Assembly: GCA_002405485.1 (NCBI GenBank)
Contig: DHLW01000048.1
Span: 12,268-20,231 of the forward strand
Length of the DNA: 7,964 bases
Reading direction: 5' to 3'
DNA from: Phycisphaerales bacterium UBA4658
GTDB taxonomy: Bacteria > Planctomycetota > Phycisphaerae > Phycisphaerales > UBA1924
Part shown: positions 1 through 6,010 of the stretch, one piece after another
Numbering within the stretch: the first letter of the stretch is position 1
Layout of the letters: each line of letters starts with the position of its first letter
Made by a program: the position numbers and the translations under genes
The notes under the pieces: model-generated
What the model was told of the DNA's origin: nothing
Seen by the model: only the letters and a program-made list of their open reading frames with translations
Databases searched by the model: none

Positions 1-2
1 CG

Positions 3-311
3 AGTGCGTGCGAGACGCTGCGCGAGGCCTTTGCGATGCGGGACCGGCTGCCGCGGATGCAGGAGGGGGATGTGGGCAACTCGCAGTCCCTGCTTGGCGA
101 GTGTCTTCGGCGTTCTGGCGACCTGGTCGCCAGCGAGGGGCATCTGCGCCGCGGGCTGGAGCGGCTGACGACGGCGTATCCGGCGACGGATCCGCGCGTG
201 CGCGACGCCAAGCTCCGCTTGCGCGATTGGTGCGTGGCTGCCGGTCGAGTCGAGGAGGCCGAAGCGATCAGGATCGAGCTCGACGCCGGCGGAGCGCCAT
301 CGCGCCCATGA
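3..311 (+). CDS. C-terminal end of a TPR-repeat protein, probably a planctomycete Ser/Thr kinase (5' truncated)
   Basis: The frame is open from the left edge and ends at TGA 309-311, leaving 102 residues; the true start lies outside the window. The visible part is all helical repeat. A stretch beginning NSQSLLGECL is followed by helices GHLRRGLERL and RVRDAKLRLRDW, and it closes with AAGRVEEAEAIRIEL. Small and large residues alternate in the tetratricopeptide manner, with the 'A-x-G-x-x-x-E-A-E' turn typical of the last TPR. In planctomycetes such tails are common at the C-terminus of large Ser/Thr protein kinases that carry TPR arrays, where they mediate protein contacts. No kinase motif is visible here, so the kinase assignment is inference from this tail pattern. 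A plain TPR protein is equally possible. Its last 44 bp overlap the 3' end of the convergent secreted-protein gene. Confidence 0.7.
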   Translation, partial: SACETLREAFAMRDRLPRMQEGDVGNSQSLLGECLRRSGDLVASEGHLRRGLERLTTAYPATDPRVRDAKLRLRDWCVAAGRVEEAEAIRIELDAGGAPSRP

Positions 312-1011
312 CGATCAGCGCGCCCGCCGAGCCCGGGGTCGGGACGAAATAGGCCCCCGTGAACTCGATGCGGTATCCGCCGACGGCCTGCACGCCGTCC
401 CAGGCGATATGCGTCTGTGACCCGCCGGGGCCGGTCGGGCCCTGCACGCCGATCGGGATGGTCGGGAAGATCGGCCCGCCCAGGGAGACCGGGAAGTTGG
501 TGCTGCCGCTGATGCCGATGGCATAGATGCCCGGCGCCGAGAGGGTGAAGCTCCCGTCGACGGCTGCCGGCGTGATCTCGGAAAGCGTGTTGCTTGAGGA
601 GATGTTGTCGTTGGTCAGCAGCCCGAAGCCGTTGGTATCAAAGAGGTACAGCTTGGAGTCAAACGGAGCGGTGACGACGCGTGCCGAGAACAGCGACGGG
701 TTTGGGATGTAGATCTTGAAGAAGTCCTGCCCGCTGGAGAACGGGAATCCGATTCCCTCGCCGCCCCCGGAGCCCCCGGACGGCGCGGTCACCTGCTCGA
801 AGGCGTCCAGCGAGCCGCTGATGGCCAGGAGCGGACCCTCGCCAAGCGGGATCTGACCCAGAATCGCGTACTCCGCTGCGTCGTTGGATCGCGGTTCGAT
901 CCACTCGGTGGCGTTGGCGTGAACGCTTGCTGTCGACCCAAGCAGCAGCCCTGCGGCAAGCCCGAATCCACACCACCGACGCGCAGGAACGCTTTGAACA
1001 CACAGATTCAT
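268..1011 (-). CDS. secreted PEP-CTERM-type surface protein with pre-peptidase-like beta domain
   Basis: The product is 247 residues. I chose ATG 1011 over the in-frame ATG at 1035 because GAGGAG lies 7 nt upstream and because a signal peptide then starts at once. That signal is a basic patch (RRWCGFG), a hydrophobic core (LAAGLLLGSTASV) and a likely cleavage after VHA, residue 32. Residues about 90-175 read DFFKIYIPNP, then FDSKLYLFDTNGFG, then GIYAIGISG. This resembles the pre-peptidase C-terminal (PPC)/DVUA0089-like beta-sandwich found in many planctomycete exported proteins. The C-terminus is VPTPG, a hydrophobic segment of about 12 residues and RRRR, the tripartite PEP-CTERM sorting signal in its VPTPG form. 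In known systems exosortase recognises this signal and anchors or releases the protein at the cell surface. A Gly/Ser loop lies at 79-87 and a GPTGPGG turn near 191. The ligand or role is unknown. The gene stands alone, convergent with the TPR gene. Confidence 0.85.
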   Translation of the reverse strand: MNLCVQSVPARRWCGFGLAAGLLLGSTASVHANATEWIEPRSNDAAEYAILGQIPLGEGPLLAISGSLDAFEQVTAPSGGSGGGEGIGFPFSSGQDFFKIYIPNPSLFSARVVTAPFDSKLYLFDTNGFGLLTNDNISSSNTLSEITPAAVDGSFTLSAPGIYAIGISGSTNFPVSLGGPIFPTIPIGVQGPTGPGGSQTHIAWDGVQAVGGYRIEFTGAYFVPTPGSAGALIVMGAMALRRRRARS

Positions 1012-1351
1012 GGTCTCTCTCCTCGGCGAAATCATGTCTCAGACGACGCCAATCCTTGAACGTACGACGTACTACCGTGAAAACCAGCGAACTCTTGCAC
1101 ATTCAACCGGATCTTGACCGGAATTCCCGATCCTCCTGGTCTGGGAGCAGCCAAGTTCACGGCCGAGGCGTGTCCCTGCCATCATCCCAACAAGTTCAGG
1201 ACAACGGTCCCGCCGGGGTCGCTGGTCGCTCGACCGGTCCCGGCGTGCCCGTGGTCATGATCCGATCGCCTCGAAGGGCCCATGGTCGCCCCGGGCGGGG
1301 CGGAATGCCCTCGGCTCGGCGGTCGCTGCCTTTGGGCATGGTCGATCCAAG
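1012..1351. other. gene-free intergenic region between PEP-CTERM-type gene and tRNA-Leu
   Basis: These 340 bp hold no open frame with convincing protein character. The right part is the 3' flank of the tRNA and the left part is the leader of the secreted-protein gene. I see an imperfect tandem 7-mer (ACGTACG then ACGTACT, 1060-1073). There is also a 6-bp GC hairpin with a four-base loop at 1287-1302 (CGCCCC/GGGGCG) without a U-tract. A possible minus-strand -35 (TTGAAT, 1101-1106) is followed after 17 nt by only a poor -10 (TTTTCA, 1078-1083), so I do not call a promoter. Confidence 0.6.
1019..1024 (-). promoter_or_regulatory. Shine-Dalgarno sequence for the PEP-CTERM-type gene
   Basis: On the minus strand GAGGAG sits 7 nt before ATG 1011. 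It decides the start: the in-frame ATG at 1035 lies upstream of this site and would put a charged extension in front of the signal peptide. Confidence 0.65.
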
Positions 1352-1435
1352 TGCGGGCGACAGGAGTTGAACCTGCACAACCTTGCGGTCACGGGATCCT
1401 AAGTCCCGCGCGTCTGCCAGTTCCGCCACGCCCGC
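1352..1435 (-). tRNA. tRNA-Leu, anticodon UAG
   Basis: An 84-nt cloverleaf reads cleanly on the minus strand. The acceptor stem is GCGGGCG/CGCCCGC with discriminator A. The D-stem is GCG/CGC with the loop GAACTGGCAGA. The anticodon stem CGGGA/TCCCG encloses CTTAGGA, giving anticodon TAG at 1399-1401, which decodes CUA and, by wobble, other CUN leucine codons. The long variable arm GACC-GCAA-GGTT, with a GNRA loop, marks it as class II (Leu/Ser/Tyr type). The T-arm is GCAGG-TTCAACT-CCTGT, with one G-U pair. The 3' CCA is not encoded, so it must be added by tRNA nucleotidyltransferase. No other tRNA is adjacent. Confidence 0.97.
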
Positions 1436-1445
1436 GGATGTCATG

Positions 1446-1472
1446 AAGATAGGTGCGCGGCGAAGGCGTCGA
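1446..1472 (-). promoter_or_regulatory. weak candidate promoter for tRNA-Leu
   Basis: On the minus strand a -10-like TATCTT (1446-1451, 4 of 6 matches to TATAAT) lies 10 nt before the tRNA 5' end. A -35-like TCGACG (1467-1472, 4 of 6 matches to TTGACA) sits 15 nt further upstream. The spacer is shorter than the ideal 17 nt and both boxes are imperfect. Support comes mainly from the position, which would give a leader of only a few bases before the tRNA. Confidence 0.25.
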
Positions 1473-1647
1473 CCGGTTGCAGACTGGACGGCACATACCC
1501 CCGCCACGTGCTCGTTCCCGGTGCTCTGTCCCGTGATCAGGTCCGGCGATCGAGGGCATGATCGACCCGATCAAGCCCCATCCTCCGGGCGTGCGATCCT
1601 CGCCGTCCATATCATCCTCCGATCCTCGACCCGCCGATGAACCGGCC

Positions 1648-2487
1648 ATGAGCGCGCTCCGTCCCAGCTATCTCGCCGTCAGTTACGCCCCGGTCTTTCT
1701 TCGGCTGGTGCTGGCGATCACGTTTCTGTGGGCCGGATTGGGCAAGCTGTTTGCCACGTTCGAGGTCAAGGGCGAGCCCGCGGCGATTCTGGCCAACATG
1801 GGCATCATCCAGCCCGGTGTCGCTCCGCCCCTTGCGCCCCCGACCGCTCCCGCCCAGCCGATCCCGGCACCCAGCGCGGGCCACACGCCCGCGTCCATGA
1901 CGGTCGGCACCCTCGTGCTGGCCCAGACAACGCCCGTCACGACTCCGTCACCTGCTTACACCGCCGCCGACTTTGCCGAGCCGCAGAAGGTCCGGCGACT
2001 CTGGGGCATTGCGCTGCGCATCCATGCGGCGGCCCACCCTGCGCCCAAGGCCGACGGTTCGGCTGGGTCGGCCACGTGGCCCAAGGCCATCGCGTCGGGC
2101 CTCTGGCCAAAGTACCTCGCGCTCGCGGTGCTGCTGGCCGAACTTGGTGCGGGACTGGGCGTCGCCATCGGGCTGTTCAATCGACTGAGCGGGCTCACGC
2201 TCGCGGGCGTGATGCTCGGCGCGATCTGGCTGGATCAGTGCACGCCCGCGATCCAGGCCGGGAAGACCATGCTGTTCATTCTGCCCGACCACCCGCTGTG
2301 GTCCGTGGAGGGATGGCGCCCGATTCTCTGGCAGTTCAGCTTGTTCTGCGCGGGCATGGCTCTTGCGCTCATCGGGCCCGGCGTGTTCTCGCTCGATCGC
2401 GCCATCGAAGCGGTGCGGACCGCGGGCAAGTCCAAGCGCCCGCCGCCGATCGCCCCACCGGGGGGAGGGGCCAAAGGTGGGTCATAG
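1648..2487 (+). CDS. DoxX-like integral membrane protein with long proline-rich loop
   Basis: The product is 279 residues from ATG 1648. An in-frame ATG at 1558 would add 30 polar, proline-rich residues and has no properly spaced ribosome site; I prefer 1648 because the first membrane helix then begins about 15 residues in, as is normal for the family. Neither start has a good Shine-Dalgarno sequence. Predicted membrane helices lie at about 15-36 (FLRLVLAITFLWAGLGKLF), 155-177, 180-197 and 226-246, the four-helix DoxX/DoxD-like arrangement. DoxX-family proteins are small membrane proteins, some tied to quinone or thiol redox chemistry; the substrate here is unknown. The loop between helices 1 and 2 is about 118 residues, with a Pro/Ala/Thr-rich part at 56-102 and a segment YTAADFAEPQKVRRLWG. 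This makes the protein much longer than the usual 130-180 residues. The stop overlaps the next gene by 11 bp. Confidence 0.8.
   Translation: MSALRPSYLAVSYAPVFLRLVLAITFLWAGLGKLFATFEVKGEPAAILANMGIIQPGVAPPLAPPTAPAQPIPAPSAGHTPASMTVGTLVLAQTTPVTTPSPAYTAADFAEPQKVRRLWGIALRIHAAAHPAPKADGSAGSATWPKAIASGLWPKYLALAVLLAELGAGLGVAIGLFNRLSGLTLAGVMLGAIWLDQCTPAIQAGKTMLFILPDHPLWSVEGWRPILWQFSLFCAGMALALIGPGVFSLDRAIEAVRTAGKSKRPPPIAPPGGGAKGGS
2464..2468 (+). promoter_or_regulatory. Shine-Dalgarno sequence deciding a GTG start
   Basis: GGAGG, inside a purine run GGGGGAGGGG, lies 8 nt before GTG 2477 and within the 3' end of the DoxX-like gene. It is the strongest ribosome site in the window. It selects the GTG over upstream in-frame ATGs such as 2363, which would sit deep inside the DoxX coding sequence. 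Confidence 0.7.
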
Positions 2488-3691
2488 CGGCATCCCGCTC
2501 TCGGCAGACTCGGATCACCCGGCTCCCGACGCGGCGCCCGGGAGAGATCGTCGCGCCCTCGATGACGCCGGCGGCCAGTCCCCCGTCCAGGTGCATGCGC
2601 TCGTCTCCATTCCCGCCGCACGTCGAAGCACAGCCCGCGCCGGCGTGCCCATGCTCATCAGCGCCATCCTGCACGCCGGGCTGCTGCTGGTCCTGGGCAC
2701 GGTGGTCTGGCACACCGTCGCCCCGGCCGGGTCGGTCGGGGGCGGGTTGATCCAGCTCTCGTTCGAGAACCCCGGCGACGGGCCGCTGGCCATCGGCTCC
2801 ACCGGCGCGCCCGTGGTGGCTCGCGAGTCGGCATTCCAGCCGCCCCCGAGCGGCTCTCTGGAAGCCATTCTGGACATGTCCGCGAGCACGCAGACGCCCA
2901 TCAGCGGGCTCTCCACGCCGCCAACTGGCGACATGCTTCCCGCGCTCGCGGGCTCGGTCTCGGGCGCGTCCGGGCTGCTCAGCGGGGGATTCCTGTCCGC
3001 GTCCGCCGGAGCGGCGGGCGGGGGCCTCGCCGTCGCCGGAATGACCGATGGTGCGCGGGCCGTGACCTTCGGCGGCTTGGGCGCCTCCAGCGTCCGATCC
3101 GTCGTCTATGTCGTCGATGGCTCCGGGCCCATGGTCACCTCGCTCCCGATCGTGCTGCACGAGCTGGAACGATCCATCAGCCGTCTGAGCCCGACGCAGA
3201 AGTTCGGCGTGGTCATCTTCCGCAGGCAGGCCGACGGTTCGCCACCCGCCGAGGCCTTCGCGCCGGTGCTCATGCGGGCTACGCCCAGCGCGCGACTGCT
3301 GCTCCGGGACTGGCTTGCGGCGGTGGAGCCCTCAGGAAGGTCCAATCCGCTGGCCGGCCTCGAGGCCGCACTCGCACTCAAGCCCGACGCCATCTTCCTG
3401 CTCTCCCGGTCCATCCAGCGCTCCGGCGGCGGCGTCTGGGACGCCGGCCCCGAGGCCACGCTCGCCCGGCTGGACCAGCTCAACCCCGTCAACCCGGTCA
3501 CCGGGCGCAGGCCCGTGCTCATCCAGACGATTCAGTTCCTCGACGAAGACCCGACCGGGACCATGCAGGCCATCGCCGCCGCACACTCCGTCCCCGCCGG
3601 CGCCGGCGCCACCGGCTATCGCGTCGTGCGCGAACAGGGCGAGCTCTCGGGCGAACAGGCCCCTCGGTCGGCCAAGGCGGGTGAGCGATGA
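2477..3691 (+). CDS. membrane-anchored von Willebrand factor A-like protein with degenerate MIDAS
   Basis: The product is 404 residues from GTG 2477, chosen for its GGAGG site. Residues 1-56 are polar, Pro/Asp/Arg-rich and probably cytoplasmic. Residues 57-79 (around LISAILHAGLLLVLGTVVW) form one membrane helix, so the rest should lie outside the membrane. A Gly/Ser/Ala-rich linker spans about 145-205. Residues 206-385 look like a Rossmann-type vWA domain: strand SVVYVVDGSGPM, amphipathic helix PIVLHELERSI, strand KFGVVIF, helix RLLLRDWLAAV, then GRSNPLAGLEAAL, strand DAIFLLS and a last strand PVLIQTIQFL. The usual metal site DxSxS-T-D reads D214-G-S216-G-P218, S289 and R311 here, so several ligands are lost. 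vWA domains normally bind partner proteins, often through Mg2+; this one probably binds without metal or weakly. It overlaps the DoxX-like gene by 11 bp and the next gene by 4 bp, so coupled expression is expected. The partner is unknown. Confidence 0.78.
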   Translation: MGHSGIPLSADSDHPAPDAAPGRDRRALDDAGGQSPVQVHALVSIPAARRSTARAGVPMLISAILHAGLLLVLGTVVWHTVAPAGSVGGGLIQLSFENPGDGPLAIGSTGAPVVARESAFQPPPSGSLEAILDMSASTQTPISGLSTPPTGDMLPALAGSVSGASGLLSGGFLSASAGAAGGGLAVAGMTDGARAVTFGGLGASSVRSVVYVVDGSGPMVTSLPIVLHELERSISRLSPTQKFGVVIFRRQADGSPPAEAFAPVLMRATPSARLLLRDWLAAVEPSGRSNPLAGLEAALALKPDAIFLLSRSIQRSGGGVWDAGPEATLARLDQLNPVNPVTGRRPVLIQTIQFLDEDPTGTMQAIAAAHSVPAGAGATGYRVVREQGELSGEQAPRSAKAGER

Positions 3692-5850
3692 ATCTCCGCG
3701 GTCTGTCACATGCCGCGGCTGTCGCGATGATCCTGGCGGCCGCTCCGATCTGCGGGGCCCAGTCCGCGGACCTTGAGCGGCAACTCGTTGAGCTCAAACG
3801 CCGTCTCGAAACCGCCACCGTCGCGTCGGATCGGGCGGATCTCATCGCGCGTTCCGACGACCTGCGCAAGCGGCTGATCGCGGCATCGCCCGCGGATATG
3901 CGCGTCACCACCTGGTGGGTCGACAGAGCCGCGCTGGCTCTGGACATGCTCGCCACCGACGGCAGCGACCTCCAGGTGCTCTATGCGATTCCGACTACGG
4001 GCCAGCGCGATGCCGTTCGCGCCCGGGCGCAGGACGCGCTCGAGCACGCGCAGCGCGCCGAACAGGCCGCGGCGATCGCCGTCGCACGGCTCGAGGCCCA
4101 GCTTGTCGACCGCTCGACCGACGCCAAGGCCCGCGAGCAGGCCGAGCGGGACGTGCACACGCTCGTGGACGTCGAGCAGGCCCGGCGCATTCCCTATGTC
4201 CGTGCGATGGCCCGGATGCTCCTTGCAGTCACGTCGACCGAGCTTGCCTCCCGGGCCGATGTGCAGCACGCCGCCCGCGCCTTTGCCGAGATCCCAGAAC
4301 CCTCCGATGCGCTGGCCAACTGCGCGTATCGGCTGCTGATCGGGCTCTCGGCGGGCCACGCGGCGCTGGCCCACCCGGAGCGGGCGGCGGAGCTCCGAGC
4401 CGCCGCCGCACGCCACCTGCGTCTGGTGCTCGACCGCTGCGCGTCCATCGGCGATCCCGCGTCGGATCCGCAGCCCGATCGCGCCGGGATCGTGGCTCGC
4501 GCACGGCTGGCGCTCTGCCGGATCGGTGAGGAGCCGGGCGGCGTGGGTGCGCCTCTCCCGGGCTCGGATGAGCACAACCTTGAGGCCGAGGCCCGGGCCG
4601 CCCTGCTTGTCGACCGCGCGCTGGCCGAGCCCCTGTCCCGAACCGAGCTGTTTGCCAGGGCCGTGACGCTGCTGAAGGGCCCGGTGGTGTCGGGCACGCC
4701 GGCTCAGGGCGCCCGGGCCTGTGAGACCATCGCCGCGATCCTCCCGAGCGACGTTCCGTTGGATGTGCTTCCGCCCGAGGCCACGCTCGCCAAGGCCGTT
4801 GTTCGCGCACGGGAGGGAGTGCCCGCGGCCCGAGCCGAGGCCGCCAGACTGCTCGACCAGGTCATCGCTCGAGTTGACGCCTCTCCCGACGTGCGCTCGC
4901 TGGCGGCGTGGGAGAAGGCCGTGCTCTCCGCCGCCGGAGGCGATCCGCTTCAGGAGGCCGACGCGCTGGCCGCCGTGTTCGTCGGCATGCCGCGTTCGGA
5001 GCGAGCCCTGCGTGCGGCCCGTCGCACCGTGGAGCTTTTCGCCGCCGCGCAGACCGCGGGCGAAGAGACCGAGTCCTGGCGCAAGCGTCAGCCCGCTCTG
5101 CGCGGCGCGCTGGGCGTGCTGGCCGAGAGTGACGACCCCGATGCTCCGCGCTTCCGCGAGCAGCTTGCCAGACTGCTCATCGCCGAGATCGCCAGGGGCC
5201 CTGCCACCGAGCACCTTGATGCCCTCCGCGGCATGCTCGATCGGCTGCCGCAGGCAAGCCCGGTCCGATCCGCCGCCGGCTCCGCCGTCGCCGCGGGTCT
5301 GCTGAAGCAACTGGAGGCCCGGCGCGAGTCGCTGCTAGGCGGAGCGACGCCGCAGCAGATCGTCGATCTCAGCGCCGACGCCGCCCGAGGGCTCGCCTTT
5401 GCTCGCACGCACGCGCCCAGCGCCCAGCCGGGCTTCATGCTCGTCCTGGGTGAGCTCATGGTCGCCTCCGGTGATCCCCAGGCCGCGCCGATGCTCAGCG
5501 CTCTGGTCAACGGCGAGCAGGATCGCCTCGGAGCCGGATCGTGGTCCCGGCTCCGTCTTGCGCTGGCGAGGGCCTATCGCCAGGCGGGAGACGCGCCTCG
5601 GGCCCTGGCCCTGCTCCACGAGGTCGCAAGCGCCCTGGAGGGCGCGCCGGGTTCCCCCTCGCGCGAACCCGCTTTCTGGCAGGCCTGGGCGGAGATGCTC
5701 GACATCCTTCAGTCGGCCAACGCCGACGGCGCCCGCACTTCGGACATCCGCGTGCAGATTCGGCGTTTGGAGCTTCTGGATCCCACCTTCGGCGGGCAGC
5801 CGCACGCGCAGCGCATCCAGAACGTCCGGGCCGCGGTCGGTACGGAGTGA
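3688..5850 (+). CDS. exported large alpha-helical (TPR-like) protein of unknown function
   Basis: The product is 720 residues from ATG 3688, which overlaps the previous stop as ATGA. Residues 1-24 form a signal peptide: a basic start MNLRG, a hydrophobic core AAAVAMILAAAP and probable signal peptidase I cleavage in CGA|QS. The Cys at 22 is not in a proper lipobox because Ile precedes it. After this comes a short charged, possibly coiled-coil segment (about 28-45, LERQLVELKRRLE). The rest is almost entirely Ala/Leu/Arg/Glu-rich helix pairs, for example ARAYRQAGDAPRALALLHEV near residue 630, which reads as a TPR unit. I recognise no catalytic motif. It is likely a periplasmic scaffold that binds other proteins, and its gene position suggests the neighbouring vWA-like or DoxX-like proteins as partners. 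The family is not recognised. Only a weak GGTGAG precedes the start, so translation probably depends on coupling. Confidence 0.75.
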   Translation: MNLRGLSHAAAVAMILAAAPICGAQSADLERQLVELKRRLETATVASDRADLIARSDDLRKRLIAASPADMRVTTWWVDRAALALDMLATDGSDLQVLYAIPTTGQRDAVRARAQDALEHAQRAEQAAAIAVARLEAQLVDRSTDAKAREQAERDVHTLVDVEQARRIPYVRAMARMLLAVTSTELASRADVQHAARAFAEIPEPSDALANCAYRLLIGLSAGHAALAHPERAAELRAAAARHLRLVLDRCASIGDPASDPQPDRAGIVARARLALCRIGEEPGGVGAPLPGSDEHNLEAEARAALLVDRALAEPLSRTELFARAVTLLKGPVVSGTPAQGARACETIAAILPSDVPLDVLPPEATLAKAVVRAREGVPAARAEAARLLDQVIARVDASPDVRSLAAWEKAVLSAAGGDPLQEADALAAVFVGMPRSERALRAARRTVELFAAAQTAGEETESWRKRQPALRGALGVLAESDDPDAPRFREQLARLLIAEIARGPATEHLDALRGMLDRLPQASPVRSAAGSAVAAGLLKQLEARRESLLGGATPQQIVDLSADAARGLAFARTHAPSAQPGFMLVLGELMVASGDPQAAPMLSALVNGEQDRLGAGSWSRLRLALARAYRQAGDAPRALALLHEVASALEGAPGSPSREPAFWQAWAEMLDILQSANADGARTSDIRVQIRRLELLDPTFGGQPHAQRIQNVRAAVGTE

Positions 5851-6010
5851 CGCCTTCCCGCCAGACTTGATCCGGCCTCGTCGCGCAGTTCGGCGTTGCG
5901 GACTTGTGCATCTCCCGGTCCGCAGATCACCAGATATTCAGACCGCATTCTCCATTCGTATCGCGCGCGTTTGGCCGGAATCCCACGCGGGTGTTCCATA
6001 CCGTTCCGCC
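5851..6010 (+). other. intergenic gap before the Mrp-type ATPase gene
   Basis: These 160 bp separate the three-gene operon from the ATPase gene. I find no hairpin with a U-tract and no convincing -35/-10 pair. Either the ATPase gene is read from the upstream operon or its promoter is of a form I cannot recognise. There is no Shine-Dalgarno sequence just before ATG 6011. Confidence 0.5.

Noticed and set aside
1060..1073. Tandem 7-mer ACGTACG/ACGTACT upstream of the secreted-protein gene as an operator
   Set aside because: It is only two short imperfect copies with no identified promoter next to it; insufficient to call a regulatory site.
1287..1302. GC hairpin downstream of the tRNA as a terminator
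   Set aside because: It is a 6-bp stem with a four-base loop and no U-tract on either strand; such palindromes are common by chance at this GC content.
1558..1647. Earlier ATG start for the DoxX-like gene
   Set aside because: The extra 30 residues are polar and proline-rich, and the GAGG before this ATG is only 2 nt away, too close for a ribosome site. Not fully excluded.
1389..1649. Minus-strand open frame running through the tRNA-Leu gene
   Set aside because: It overlaps a perfect tRNA cloverleaf and has no protein family character.
1728..2750. A 340-codon plus-strand frame overlapping the DoxX-like and vWA-like genes
   Set aside because: Its product is Arg/Pro/His-rich low-complexity sequence, a shadow of the real genes in the other frames.
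3749..3765. Lipoprotein signal at Cys22 of the exported helical protein
   Set aside because: The residues before the Cys are A-P-I; Ile at -1 does not fit the lipobox, so ordinary signal peptidase I cleavage after CGA is more likely.
3706..5310. A 534-codon open frame on the minus strand opposite the exported helical protein
   Set aside because: It is antisense to a gene with a signal peptide and coupled start; its product is Gly/Arg/His-rich without domains, as expected from high-GC shadow frames.
5399..6010. In-frame extension of the Mrp-type ATPase far upstream of ATG 6011
   Set aside because: The frame is open by chance across the helical-protein gene; the translated extension is Arg/Pro/Ser-rich and not Mrp-like, while MPVDKDSIRLAL begins the family's N-terminal domain.
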